Shown here: piece by piece, positions 26,520 through 35,360 of the stretch
Layout: every line of letters begins with the position of its first letter
Position numbering within the stretch: the first letter of the stretch is position 1
Source: Mesorhizobium sp. WSM4904
Lineage (GTDB): Bacteria; Pseudomonadota; Alphaproteobacteria; Rhizobiales; Rhizobiaceae
Length of the DNA: 64,000 nucleotides
NCBI RefSeq assembly: GCF_029674545.1
Contig: NZ_CP121354.1
Location: 1,736,001 to 1,800,000 of the forward strand
Direction of reading: 5' to 3'
Translations under genes and position numbers: made by a program
The notes under the pieces: generated by a model
What the model was told of the DNA's origin: nothing
The model's database searches: none
The model's input: the letters and a program-made list of their open reading frames with translations, nothing else

Positions 26520-27380
26520 ATGCGGCGATTGCTCAAAGCCGCGCTGATCCTGCTCTGCTGGCTCGGCTGCGCCGGGCAGGCGCTCGCCGATCCGCCGCAG
26601 TCGCGATCCGCGGCCAAACGGCTGATCAACCGCGTCTGCGATCTGATCGAGACCGAGGCCGGCAAGAACGGCCTGCCCCAGGATTTCTTCGCGCGGCTGA
26701 TCTGGAAGGAGAGCCGTTTCGATCCGAATGCGGTGAGCCCGGTCGGAGCCGAAGGCATCGCGCAATTCATGCCGGGCACGGCCAAGCTGCGCGGGCTTGC
26801 CGACCCCTTCGACATCGAGCAGGCTATCCCCGCGTCGGCGAAATATCTTGCCGAAATGAAGGTAGGCTACGGCAATCTCGGCCTCGCGGCGGCCGCCTAC
26901 AATGCCGGCGAGAACCGCGTGTCGCGCTGGCTGGATTTGGGCGGCTTCCTGCCGATGGAAACCGAGAGCTATGTCTTCGACATCATGGGCGAGCCGGTCG
27001 ACAAGTTCTCGGACACCGCTTACGGCGGCACCATCCAGCCGCTCGATCCGAAGACGAGCTTCGCGGTTGCCTGCCGCAGGCTGCCGGTGATCATGTCCGA
27101 GACCGTCGCCATGGCCTCGATCAACGTCAAGCCGTGGGGCGTGCAGGTGGCCGGCAATTTCCGCCGCTCCGCCGCGATCGGCCAATGGCTGCGAGTGCGC
27201 GGCCGGTTCCCGGCCCTGCTCGCCAGCCACGATCCGGTGGTGAGCCGCGTGCGCACGCCGATCGGCCGGCGCGGCATCTACGCGGTCAGGATCGGCGCCG
27301 ACTCGCGCGCCGAGGCGGACGGCATCTGCGGCAAGCTGCACAGCGTCGGCGGGGCATGCGTGGTTATGCGCAACCGGTAG
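26520..27380 (+). CDS. Lytic transglycosylase with SLT domain and SPOR-like C-terminus
   Basis: The 286-residue protein has a signal peptide (RRLLKAALILLCWLGCAGQA, cut near ALA). The SLT domain includes the catalytic E64 in IWKESRFDPNAVSPVG, then AQFMPGTAKLRG and AAAYNAGENRVSRWL. A C-terminal region (about 210-286; WGVQVAGNFRRSAAIGQW and AGADS-like end) looks like a SPOR peptidoglycan-binding domain. It cleaves peptidoglycan glycan strands in the periplasm. Its last 68 bases are repeated at 27974-28041, beyond the next gene. Confidence 0.9.
   Translation: MRRLLKAALILLCWLGCAGQALADPPQSRSAAKRLINRVCDLIETEAGKNGLPQDFFARLIWKESRFDPNAVSPVGAEGIAQFMPGTAKLRGLADPFDIEQAIPASAKYLAEMKVGYGNLGLAAAAYNAGENRVSRWLDLGGFLPMETESYVFDIMGEPVDKFSDTAYGGTIQPLDPKTSFAVACRRLPVIMSETVAMASINVKPWGVQVAGNFRRSAAIGQWLRVRGRFPALLASHDPVVSRVRTPIGRRGIYAVRIGADSRAEADGICGKLHSVGGACVVMRNR
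27313..27380 (+). repeat. Direct repeat, copy 1: 3' end of the lytic transglycosylase gene
   Basis: This 68-base stretch encodes the last 21 residues and stop of the transglycosylase. It matches 27974-28041 at 67 of 68 positions (27356 A versus 28017 G). The repeat period is 661 bases and contains the phosphotransferase-like gene. Confidence 0.95.
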
Positions 27381-27406
27381 CGGCGGATGAGCTGGAAAGT
27401 ACGGGC

Positions 27407-27958
27407 ATGACAGCCAAAATCATCTTGCTCAACGGTGCCGGCAGTGCCGGCAAGACTTCGATCGCCAAGGCACTGCAGACGATGACCGTCGAACCTTTCC
27501 TGCATGTGCAGATGGACGCCTTCCTGGAGATGCTGCCGGAAGCGCTGCAGGAGACTATGCCGGGCTTCGCCTACGAGACCATCTGGCAGAACGGCAAACC
27601 ATCCATCGCCATCGCAACCGGGCCGGTCGGCAGGCGGGCGATGCAAGGCATGCGGCATGCCATCGCCGCTATGGCGCGCCAGGGTAACAACCTCATCGTC
27701 GACGACGTGATGGTCGGCGACGAGATGGCCGAATACCGAGCTCTGCTCCACGATTTCGAGGTGTTCGGCGTTGGCGTGTTCGCTCCGCTCGATGTGCTGG
27801 AAGCTCGCGAAAGCGAGCGCGGCGATAGGCTGCCCGGACTGTCGCGCTGGCAGTATGAGCGCGTGCACAAGGGTATCAGCTACGATCTCGAGATCGACTC
27901 CAGCGTGCTTTCACCGTTCGAATGCGCTGAGCGGATAAGGGCAAAGTTCCGACTATAG
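27407..27958 (+). CDS. Chloramphenicol phosphotransferase-like P-loop kinase
   Basis: The 183-residue protein matches the CPT family in length and layout. The Walker A motif is LNGAGSAGKTS (G10-T17), D37 in VQMDAFLEMLP sits where the CPT general base is found, and IVDDVMVGDEM and LEARESERGDRLPGLSRWQ form the later nucleotide and lid motifs. CPT adds phosphate from ATP to the primary hydroxyl of chloramphenicol, but most homologues are untested. The gene sits between two copies of the transglycosylase 3' end, a sign of insertion or duplication. Start ATG 27407, 26 bases after the upstream stop. Confidence 0.85.
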   Translation: MTAKIILLNGAGSAGKTSIAKALQTMTVEPFLHVQMDAFLEMLPEALQETMPGFAYETIWQNGKPSIAIATGPVGRRAMQGMRHAIAAMARQGNNLIVDDVMVGDEMAEYRALLHDFEVFGVGVFAPLDVLEARESERGDRLPGLSRWQYERVHKGISYDLEIDSSVLSPFECAERIRAKFRL

Positions 27959-27973
27959 AGCCACGGCTCAACC

Positions 27974-28041
27974 AGGCGGACGGCATCTGCGGCAAGCTGC
28001 ACAGCGTCGGCGGGGCGTGCGTGGTTATGCGCAACCGGTAG
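27974..28041 (+). repeat. Direct repeat, copy 2: detached 3' end of the lytic transglycosylase gene
   Basis: This copy has the same 21 codons and TAG as 27313-27380 but no start and no upstream coding sequence. It begins 16 bases after the kinase stop. Sequence after both copies differs at once, so the duplication ends exactly at the stop codon. Confidence 0.95.
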
Positions 28042-28080
28042 TTCGCATCGCAAGGGAAAGTCTGAAACGCTGGCGGGACA

Positions 28081-28119
28081 GCGCCCCCTCTGGCCTGCCG
28101 GCCATCTCCCCCACTTGGG
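28081..28119. repeat. Left half of a palindromic intergenic repeat split by insertion sequences
   Basis: The stretch beginning GCGCCCCCTCTGGCC continues, across two insertion sequences, into 29443-29454 and 30725-30734. Put together it matches the reverse complement of 30939-30985 at 46 of 47 positions. Bases 28110-28119 (CCCACTTGGG) are the left target duplication of the IS4-type element. Confidence 0.85.
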
Positions 28120-29442
28120 CATAGGCGCTAAGATAGGTGTTGCAGCGCGGAATCGGTTGTGATTCTACGCTGAGGATGACACACGAATCACTTGTTGATG
28201 ACGGCTGGGCCGAGACGATTGCGCTTCTCGGCGGCGAAGAGTTGATCGCAGGAAGTGCGCGCGAGACGAAGGCGTTCCTGCGACCGCGGGGTATCCGGTC
28301 GGCGTGCGATCTGTTGCGCCTGACATTGGCTTACTGCCTTGGCAAGGTGGGCATGCGGGGCGTCGTGGCCTGGGCGGCGGCGAGCGGGATTGCCGACATC
28401 TCGGACGTGGCCTTGCTCGGCCGGCTGCGCAATGCAGGGCCGTGGCTGCAGCAGTTGATTGGGCATCTTTTGAAGCGCGAGGAAAAAGGCTTGGCCAAGG
28501 GCCGGCTGATCCGCATCCTCGATGCGACGGCGGTTGCCAAGGCCGGTGCGCATGAGAAGAAGAACAATGGCCTTTGGCGCATGCACTGCGCCTTCGAGCT
28601 TGAGCGCGAGCAGTTCGATTTCCTCGAGATCACCGACCAAAGCGAGGCCGAGCTGATCGACCGCGTGCCGGTGGTGGCGGGCGAGATCCGCATCGGCGAC
28701 CGCGCCTATCTGCAGGCCGAGCGGATCGCAAGGGTCATGGCGCAAGGCGGCGACGTTGTCGTGCGCGCGTCGTGGAAGAATGCGCGATGGCTCGACGCCA
28801 ACGGCAAGGCGTTCGATCTCATCGGCTACCTGGAGAGCCGCCGCGAGGAAGTCTTCGAAACGCCTGTCCGGTTGGCCCTCAAGAAGGGCGAGCCTGTGAA
28901 GATGCGCCTGATCGCCTTGCGCAAATCCGAGGCAGCGGCACAAGAAGCGCGGCGCAAAATCAACAAGGAAGCCAAGGCCAAGGGCAACAAGGTTCGACCC
29001 GAGACGCTGATTGCGGCCGGCTTCGTCATCCTTGTGACCTCGCTTGACCGGCAGGAGTTTCCCGCCGGCACGGTTCTCAAGCTCTATCGCATGCGCTGGC
29101 GCATCGAGCTCGCCTTCAAGCGTCTGAAGAGCCTGATCGGGCTGCGCGCGCCTCCCGCCAAAGACCCAAGGATCGCAAAGCCTTGGATTCTTGCCCACTT
29201 CCTCATCGCGCTTGTGACCGAACCCCTCTCGCAGGAGTTGGGTGTCTCTCCCCCTTGAGCGACGGGCGCCCGCTGCTGTGGCGCGCCACCCGCCAGATCG
29301 TCGCCTCGCTGATCGCAGCGATCTTTACTCAGCCTCGCTTGGCAAGCTTGCGCCAAAATCTCCATGCCTTGCGGCATCGTTGGCGTGAGCCACCGCGAAA
29401 ACGCAAATTTCAAGCCATGCCAAAGCTATCTTAGCGCATATG
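28120..29442 (+). mobile_element. IS4-family insertion sequence (1323 bp)
   Basis: The ends CATAGGCGCTAAGATAG and CTATCTTAGCGCATATG are inverted repeats of 17 bases with one mismatch. The flanks carry the 10-base target duplication CCCACTTGGG (28110-28119 and 29443-29452). The single gene encodes a DDE transposase with the Y-(2)-R-(3)-E-(6)-K signature of the IS4 family. The element looks complete, but its transposase frame is broken near the end. Confidence 0.9.
28176..29434 (+). pseudogene. IS4-family transposase, frameshifted near the C-terminus
   Basis: The DDE residues are in RILDATAVAK (D), IRIGDRAYLQ (D) and YRMRWRIELAFKRLK (E, with the Y-R-E-K spacing). The first frame stops at 29258 right after a CCCCC run. 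The next frame continues LSDGRPLLWRATRQIVASLI and on to a basic tail ending at 29434, close to the right end of the element. One missing C, or a -1 slip on CCCCCTTG, would join the frames. ATG 28176 is the likely start; GTG 28137 lies partly in the terminal repeat. Confidence 0.8.
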
Positions 29443-29454
29443 CCCACTTGGGGG

Positions 29455-30724
29455 TGTATGGACTGGGGACATCGCGAACAGGTGTGCGAAGACATCGCGA
29501 ACAGTTTCGTGCGTTTTGCGCGGGGAGGTTCGTGGTGCCATTCGAGGCCAGGAGCGTGATGAGCCAGAAGGAAGAGTTTGTAAGACTGGCGCTGGCGCCA
29601 GGGGCGAATGTGAGCGCGCTGTGCCGTCGCTTCGGGATCGGACGAACCTGCGGGCACAAATTGATCGCGCGGTTTGGTGCGGAAGGCGTAGCCGGGCTGG
29701 CGGAGCGTTCGCGGCGGCCAAAGTCGAGCCCGCGGCGCAGCCCGCCGTCGCTGGAAGCAGCGGTTGTGTCGCTGCGGAAGGAATGCCCGGCCTGGGGTGG
29801 GCGCAAGATCGCTGGCGTGCTCGAGCGCGACGGCATCGGCGCCATTGCTCCTTCGACGGTGAGCGGCATCTTGCGGCGCAACGGCGTCGAGCTGGGTGCG
29901 TTGGGCGGCGGCGCTCAGCCCTTCATCCGCTTCGAGCACGAAGCCCCCAACGATCTGTGGCAGATGGACTTCAAGGGCCATGTGCCACTGCGCCAGGGAC
30001 GGCTGCATCCGCTCACCGTGCTCGACGACCATTCGCGCTTCTCGCTGGCCCTGGAGGCCTGCTCCGACGAGACGACCGAGACCGTCAAGGCGCGGCTGAT
30101 CACGGCGTTCCGGCGCTATGGCCTGCCGTGGCGCATCGCCATCGACAACGGCCCGCCCTGGGGCGACGGCGGCCGCAACAACCTCACCGTGCTCGGCGTC
30201 TGGCTGATCGAGGTGGGCGTGGCCATCAGTCATTCCCGGCCCTACCATCCCCAGACGCTGGGCAAGGACGAGCGCTTCCACCGCTCCCTCAAGGCCGAGG
30301 CGCTGCAGGGGCCGCCCTTCGAGAGCCTCCAGCACGCCCAGAGCGCCTTCGACAGCTGGCGCCATCTCTACAACACCAAGCGCCCGCACGACGGCCTTGC
30401 CGGCGCTGTGCCGCTCGACCGCTACCGGCCCTCCGGCCGCGACTTCTGCGAGACCGTGGCGCCCTTCGACTACGCCGCCGGCGACCTCCTGCGCAAAATC
30501 CAGCAGAAGGGAGCGACCTCGCTGTTCGGGCGTGCCTTCAAGATCTGCAACGCCGTCGCCGGCAAGGTCGTCGCCTTCAGGCCGACCGAAATCGACGGCG
30601 TCTTCGATGTCTTCTTCCGACACCAGAAGATCCAAACCATCGACCTCAACCAGTTCCAGCGCTAGCATGGGAAACTGTTCGCGATGTCTTCGCACACCTG
30701 TTCGCGATGTCCCCAGTCCATACA
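29455..30724 (+). mobile_element. IS481-family insertion sequence (1270 bp, 54-bp perfect terminal repeats)
   Basis: The terminal repeats (29455-29508 and 30671-30724) are identical over 54 bases and begin TGTATGGACTGGGGACATCG. TG...CA ends are typical of IS481. Inside each repeat the 14-mer GACATCGCGAACAG occurs twice, 23 bases apart. G-runs on both sides fit a 5-base target duplication GGGGG. The element is intact and lies directly against the right duplication of the IS4-type element. Confidence 0.92.
29535..30665 (+). CDS. IS481-family transposase
   Basis: The 376-residue protein has an N-terminal helix-turn-helix (VSALCRRFGIGRTCGHKLI) and an rve integrase core. The DDE residues are in LWQMDFKGH (D), AIDNGPPWG (D) and LGKDERFHRSLKAE (E). 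The C-terminal RPSGRDFCETVAPFDYAAGD region is typical of the family. GTG 29535 gives the usual MPFEARSV start and has GGGGAGG 6 bases upstream. No damage is seen, so it may be active. Confidence 0.92.
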   Translation: MPFEARSVMSQKEEFVRLALAPGANVSALCRRFGIGRTCGHKLIARFGAEGVAGLAERSRRPKSSPRRSPPSLEAAVVSLRKECPAWGGRKIAGVLERDGIGAIAPSTVSGILRRNGVELGALGGGAQPFIRFEHEAPNDLWQMDFKGHVPLRQGRLHPLTVLDDHSRFSLALEACSDETTETVKARLITAFRRYGLPWRIAIDNGPPWGDGGRNNLTVLGVWLIEVGVAISHSRPYHPQTLGKDERFHRSLKAEALQGPPFESLQHAQSAFDSWRHLYNTKRPHDGLAGAVPLDRYRPSGRDFCETVAPFDYAAGDLLRKIQQKGATSLFGRAFKICNAVAGKVVAFRPTEIDGVFDVFFRHQKIQTIDLNQFQR

Positions 30725-30736
30725 GGGGGGAGATCA

Positions 30737-30892
30737 GATGTTGTGCGCATCTTTCCCAACGCCGAAAGCTGCCTGCGCCTGGTCAGGGCGCTGGCCGTCG
30801 AAACCAACGAAAACTGGATGGAGGCCAACCGCTACATCAACATGGACGACCTGCGCGAGCACAAGAAGCTCGCTCTGCGCCAAGCCGCATGA
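30737..30892 (+). pseudogene. Remnant of an IS256-family transposase (C-terminal end only)
   Basis: Fifty-one codons starting DVVRIFPNAESCLRLVRALA, then NENWMEANRYINMDDLREHK and ending RQAA, match the C-terminal end of IS256-type transposases. The rest of the gene is missing; the left edge joins repeat sequence at about 30735. The right end of the old element may be near 30936, where TTTTTGCAGAACTTGACGCAC precedes the palindromic repeat. Confidence 0.78.
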
Positions 30893-30938
30893 CCAGCCTC
30901 ATGGCCGCCCCTTTTTGCAGAACTTGACGCACACAACC

Positions 30939-30985
30939 ATCTCCCCCCAAGTGGGGGAGATGGCCGGCAGGCCAGAGGGGGGCGC
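30939..30985. repeat. Right half of the split palindromic intergenic repeat
   Basis: ATCTCCCCCCAAGTGGGGGA, then GATGGCCGGCAGGCC, mirrors the left half at 28081. This shows that the three mobile elements sit inside one larger inverted-repeat structure of rhizobial type. Confidence 0.85.
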
Positions 30986-31030
30986 GAAGGAACTCGGCGG
31001 TGGTCGATGGCCGCTAGACGCCACCTGCCC

Positions 31031-33388
31031 TTACGCCGTCTTGGCCGTCACCGTCTCGCTGAGCCAGGTGCCGATCTTGGCGCCGAGGCGATCGGGGGAG
31101 ACGGGCTTCGGCAGGTAGTCATCCATGCCGGCCTCGATGCATTTTTCGCGGTCGCCCTTCAGCGCATGCGCGGTGACGCCGATGATCGGCGTGTGGCTGC
31201 CGTTCCGCTCTTCGATCGCGCGGATGGCGCGCGTCGCCTCATAGCCGTTCATCTCCGGCATGGACACGTCCATCAGCACCAACCGCGGCCGCAGCGAGCG
31301 ATACATCTCGACTGCGGTACGGCCGTTGCCGGCGATGCGGTAACTGAGGCCCAGGCCGTTGAGGATCTGGCCGAAGACCAACTGGTTCACGTCATTGTCC
31401 TCGGCGATCAGGATGTCGATCGGCCCGCTCGGCGCGGCGGTGGACTCCGGCGCCGCCGGTACCGGAACGGCAGGGCCGCGAATGACGGTGAAGGCCGGTG
31501 GAGCCGCCTGGGCGAGGATCGGCTCGCGCACGAAATGCGCCTTGGCGCCTTGTGTGCGCGCCCTCTGGATGGCGGAGATCACGGTGCCGAGCAGCACCGC
31601 CGAGCGCGCCGGCTTGGTGAGATGCGCGACGATGCCGAAATCGATCACCATCCTGCCGAAATCGACCTGATCGACGGAGGTGAGCAGCACGACCGGAATG
31701 GAAGACAGCCGGCTGTCGGCGGCGATCGCCCTGGCGACGTCGGCGCCGTTCATGCCGGGCATCTGGTAGTCGAGGATGATGCAGTCGACCGAGGCGCCGA
31801 GCTGGCAGGCACGGTCGAGGAAGGCGAGGCCGACCGCGCCGCTTTCGGCAGCGGCGCAATCGAAGCTCCAGCTGCGCAACTGCTCCAGCAGGATCTCGCG
31901 ATTGACGGGGTTGTCGTCGATGACCAGCACACGGGCGCCGGTGACGTCGACGGGCACGATCTCGTCGCGCGCTTCCTGGCGGTGCATCGGCAGCGGCACG
32001 GCGAACCAGAAGACCGAGCCGCGGCCGATCTCGCTTTCGACGCCGATCTTGCCGCCCATCAGGTCGACGAGGCGGGCCGAGATGGCCAGCCCAAGGCCAG
32101 TGCCTTCGTGGCGACGGGTGGACGAGCCGTCGACCTGGGCGAATTTCTCGAACACGCTCTGCAGCTTCTCGGCGGGAATGCCGATGCCGGTGTCCTCGAC
32201 GCGGACCTTGAGCTGGACCGTGCCATCGGCGACATCGCCGCCGACATCGATCAGCACATGCCCCTTCTCGGTGAATTTCACCGCATTGCCGAGCAGGTTG
32301 GTGACGATCTGGCGGAAGCGTCCGGCGTCGCCGACGACGAAAGCCGGCAAGCGCGGATCGACGCGCACGATGAGCTCGAGGTTCTTTTCGGCAACGCGGG
32401 CCGACACCAAAGTGGCCACGTCCTCGACCGCTTCCGCGAGGCGGAAGGGAGCGGGGTCGAGCGTCAGCTGGCCGGCATTGATCTTCGAGAAATCGAGAAT
32501 GTCATTGATAATGGTGAGCAGCGCGTTGCCGGATTTGACGATGACGTCGGTGAAGGTCTTCTGGCGCGGCGTCAGCTCGGTCTTGGCGAGAAGCTCGGCC
32601 ATGCCGAGCACGCCGTTCATCGGCGTGCGGATCTCGTGGCTCATGTTGGCGAGGAATTCGGACTTGGCGCGATCGGCCGCCTCCGCCTTGAACAAGGAGG
32701 CGGCGGTCTCGGCGAAGGCGCGGCGGATCGCGTTCTCCATCGGCCGGAAGATCAGAACCGCCGCGACGGCGATCACGGCGATCAGCAGGCCGCTCGCCCA
32801 CATGAGCAGCCGGTCGTTGGAGGCGTCGGCGAGGCGCCGTTCGTTATCGAGCGCGGTGCGCACGCGCACCAGCATCGGCTGGGCGAAAAGGTCGTTCTGG
32901 TTGCGGATCTCGCGATAGCTCCATTCGTCGACTTTCTGGGCCACCGACATCAGGTTGAAGTTGCGCACCATGTCGCGCGCCGACCAGAACAGATCGCCGT
33001 TCACCGAGGCGGATTCGAGCGCGTTGAGGGTGTCGTTCGACAGGCGTGGCCTGATCGCCGCAAGCCGCGCGTTCAGGATATCGATCTCGCCCATCAGCCG
33101 TTCGGAATGGCCACGCGCGGCGGTGGTCAGTGCTTCGCGGGTCTCGGCCCGCCAGGCCGTTCCGGTCGTCTCGGCGAAATTGGTGGCGTTGCGCAGGTCG
33201 CGGGAGAAGATGACGAAGTTGCCGCTGAGGGCGTCGACCTCGTGACGGTATGAATTCACGCGGTTGAGCGCGAACATGACGGCGGCCGAGGCCAGTGCGA
33301 AGACGAGCAATCCCGAAAAGTAGCGAATCCGGATCGACCGGATGAAGGAGGAGTACTCCGGCATGCGCAACCCCAAACCCATACGCAC
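31031..33388 (-). CDS. Hybrid sensor histidine kinase with two receiver domains
   Basis: The 785-residue protein has TM1 near residues 24-41, an extracytoplasmic domain to about 195, TM2 near 196-213, and a kinase core with the phosphorylated H251 in [12 protein letters not shown]. The ATP domain shows [17 protein letters not shown] and GTGLGLAIS. Two receivers follow: the first with phospho-acceptor in [13 protein letters not shown], the second in [13 protein letters not shown], and a conserved lysine in LPKP. No HPt domain or partner regulator gene is near. ATG 33364 (MPEYSSF) has a better G-rich upstream run than 33388. The signal sensed is unknown. Confidence 0.92.
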   Translation of the reverse strand: MRMGLGLRMPEYSSFIRSIRIRYFSGLLVFALASAAVMFALNRVNSYRHEVDALSGNFVIFSRDLRNATNFAETTGTAWRAETREALTTAARGHSERLMGEIDILNARLAAIRPRLSNDTLNALESASVNGDLFWSARDMVRNFNLMSVAQKVDEWSYREIRNQNDLFAQPMLVRVRTALDNERRLADASNDRLLMWASGLLIAVIAVAAVLIFRPMENAIRRAFAETAASLFKAEAADRAKSEFLANMSHEIRTPMNGVLGMAELLAKTELTPRQKTFTDVIVKSGNALLTIINDILDFSKINAGQLTLDPAPFRLAEAVEDVATLVSARVAEKNLELIVRVDPRLPAFVVGDAGRFRQIVTNLLGNAVKFTEKGHVLIDVGGDVADGTVQLKVRVEDTGIGIPAEKLQSVFEKFAQVDGSSTRRHEGTGLGLAISARLVDLMGGKIGVESEIGRGSVFWFAVPLPMHRQEARDEIVPVDVTGARVLVIDDNPVNREILLEQLRSWSFDCAAAESGAVGLAFLDRACQLGASVDCIILDYQMPGMNGADVARAIAADSRLSSIPVVLLTSVDQVDFGRMVIDFGIVAHLTKPARSAVLLGTVISAIQRARTQGAKAHFVREPILAQAAPPAFTVIRGPAVPVPAAPESTAAPSGPIDILIAEDNDVNQLVFGQILNGLGLSYRIAGNGRTAVEMYRSLRPRLVLMDVSMPEMNGYEATRAIRAIEERNGSHTPIIGVTAHALKGDREKCIEAGMDDYLPKPVSPDRLGAKIGTWLSETVTAKTA

Positions 33389-33461
33389 AATTTTAACGGT
33401 CGGGATTACGCTTGATTTACATTAAGATTTCGTTGGTGCCGGGCGGGTTTCGCCGGAGGTG

Positions 33462-34034
33462 CTACTGGTTGACGACGAGAGAGCGGTATCGAGAAGCCAC
33501 CACCGCAATGATCGCCAGGTGAAGCAGGATCGCGAGAGCTGCACCGATCAATTGCGGGGCAAGGCCTCCCGTCCGGCCAATCATCCAGATCGTGGCGACG
33601 CTCAGCGGCAAAAACAAGGTGACGCTGGTGATGAGGCCGGGATTGTATTTGCGGAGCCGCGCCGATGTGACGAGGTGCGCGAGCGCGTTCACGACCATGA
33701 CATAAGGGGCAACCAGGCCCCAGGCAGGCCCCCATAGGAATGCCGCGTAAAGAGCCAGCAGGTTGATGCCCCAGACAAAAGGTAGATTGATCACGAGAAC
33801 CGAGGCGACGGTAAGAGCGTTTCGGCCGCCGAAAACATTCTCGTTCGCGAATTTGCGGAATCGGTCGCCGGTGTGCTCTTCGACCTGATGGATCATGTAA
33901 AGCGGGCTGTGCAAGAGGATCAGGAACACCGGCAACGAAAGCGAGACCACTGGCGCAACCGCGATAAGCGATGCCGCCATGAACCCGGCACCGATGACCC
34001 AATAATCGGCCAGCCAGCCTTGCAGTTTAAGCAT
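33462..34034 (-). CDS. HXXEE domain-containing membrane protein
   Basis: The 190-residue protein has about five or six hydrophobic segments. The namesake motif HQVEEHTGD lies near residue 50, just after LILLHSPLYMI, and a second conserved histidine is in VVNALAHLVTS. The family is of unknown function; the H-x-x-E-E arrangement suggests a membrane metal site or enzyme. ATG 34034 has GGGA upstream. It stands alone, convergent to nothing, between the kinase and the epoxide hydrolase-like gene. Confidence 0.8.
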   Translation of the reverse strand: MLKLQGWLADYWVIGAGFMAASLIAVAPVVSLSLPVFLILLHSPLYMIHQVEEHTGDRFRKFANENVFGGRNALTVASVLVINLPFVWGINLLALYAAFLWGPAWGLVAPYVMVVNALAHLVTSARLRKYNPGLITSVTLFLPLSVATIWMIGRTGGLAPQLIGAALAILLHLAIIAVVASRYRSLVVNQ

Positions 34035-34300
34035 TGGTTCCCGCCTCGTCACATTTGTCAGTTGGTGATCCTGCACGAATGGACGCGGATCACCAGAACC
34101 AATCGAATGCGTGGACGCCTTGCCCATAGGGACCGGCGCTCCGTGACGGTGTCGAACATTGACTGCCGCGACCGGCCCTGAGACAGTCAATAAAGAAGCG
34201 CCCTCCGAAACATGGCACTCCGTCGGCTCAGCCACCCGTTTGCGGCTGCCGGCCGCCTGTCATTGATCAGAGATGGAAACACCGAGCACGAGAGGCGGCC

Positions 34301-35275
34301 GTGAGCGAACCTACACAGCGAGTGGTTGAGACCAACGGCATCCACCTCAACATCGCGGAGCAGGGAGATGGACCCCTGGTGCTTTTGTGCCACGGCTTTC
34401 CCGAGTCGTGGTATTCCTGGCGTCATCAGTTGGCCGCGCTTGCGGCGGCGGGCTTTCGCGCCGTCGCCCCCGACATGCGGGGCTATGGCAAGAGCGATCG
34501 GCCGGAAGCGATCGACCAATATACGCTCTTTCACCTGGTCGGCGACATGGTGGGCCTTCTCGACGCCCTTGAAGCCCCCACCTCCGTCATCGTCGGCCAC
34601 GACTGGGGCGCGGTCGTCGCCTGGCATGCGGCGTTGCTGCGGCCGGACCGTTTCCACGCCGTCATCGGCCTCAGCGTGCCGTTTCGGCCACGCGGCAATG
34701 GGCGCCCGACCAGCCTCATGCCGCGAACGGCGGATTCCCAATTCTACCAGCTCTATTTCCAAGAACCCGGCGTTGCCGAGGCAGAGTTGGAACGAGACCC
34801 GCGGGCCACGGTGCGCACCATGCTTTACGCCGTATCGGGAGATGCTTTGGACGGTGGCGCCGGAATTGCCATGGTCCCGCACGGCGGAGGCCTCCTGCAA
34901 GCCGCCGAGGCGCCTGCGAACCTGCCGCACTGGCTCAGCGAAAGCGACATCGATTTCTACGCCGGCGAGTTCCAGCGCACCGGCTTTGCCGGAGGTCTCA
35001 ACTGGTACCGCAACATCGACCGGAACTGGGAGCTAATGGCGCCCTTTGCCGGCGCGCGGATCAAGGTTCCCGCGCTCTACATAGCAGGCGACCGCGACTT
35101 GGTGGTCGCTTTCCCCGGCATGGATCAACTGTTGGCCAATCTCAGGAACTTCGTTCCGCAAATCCGCGATACGCTGATGCTGTCCGGCTGCGGGCATTGG
35201 ACCCAGCAGGAGCGCCCGGACGAGGTCAACGCCGCGATGATCGATTTCCTGCGGAGCTTGCCGAACCGGGGCTAG
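34301..35275 (+). CDS. Alpha/beta hydrolase, epoxide hydrolase type
   Basis: The 324-residue protein has the soluble epoxide hydrolase pattern: oxyanion motif LLCHGFPESWYSW, nucleophile D101 in IVGHDWGAVVAW, and histidine in LSGCGHWTQQERPDEVN. An acid in IAGDRDLVV completes the triad. The Asp nucleophile points to an epoxide hydrolase (or haloacetate dehalogenase-like enzyme) rather than an esterase. The start is GTG 34301 after AGAGGCGG. A hairpin terminator follows at 35318. Confidence 0.87.
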   Translation: MSEPTQRVVETNGIHLNIAEQGDGPLVLLCHGFPESWYSWRHQLAALAAAGFRAVAPDMRGYGKSDRPEAIDQYTLFHLVGDMVGLLDALEAPTSVIVGHDWGAVVAWHAALLRPDRFHAVIGLSVPFRPRGNGRPTSLMPRTADSQFYQLYFQEPGVAEAELERDPRATVRTMLYAVSGDALDGGAGIAMVPHGGGLLQAAEAPANLPHWLSESDIDFYAGEFQRTGFAGGLNWYRNIDRNWELMAPFAGARIKVPALYIAGDRDLVVAFPGMDQLLANLRNFVPQIRDTLMLSGCGHWTQQERPDEVNAAMIDFLRSLPNRG

Positions 35276-35317
35276 TCCAAGGGAAAAGCGCGTATCGGCT
35301 CCGACACGGAAAGTTGG

Positions 35318-35345
35318 GCGGGCCGCTCTGCAAGCGGCCCGCTTT
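35318..35345. terminator. GC-rich hairpin between convergent genes
   Basis: GCGGGCCGCT (35318-35327) pairs with AGCGGCCCGC (35333-35342) around CTGCA, followed by TTT. It lies 42 bases after the hydrolase stop and could end both converging transcripts, though the T-run is short. Confidence 0.6.
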
Positions 35346-35360
35346 GCTCGGGTTCAGACC

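Noticed and set aside
29455..29508. Repeated 14-mers that could look like a short CRISPR
   Set aside because: They are parts of the terminal repeats of an IS481-type element, only two units per end, with no cas genes.
31007..33253. Long plus-strand frame across the hybrid kinase gene
   Set aside because: Antisense shadow; composition is His/Gly/Arg-rich with no motif.
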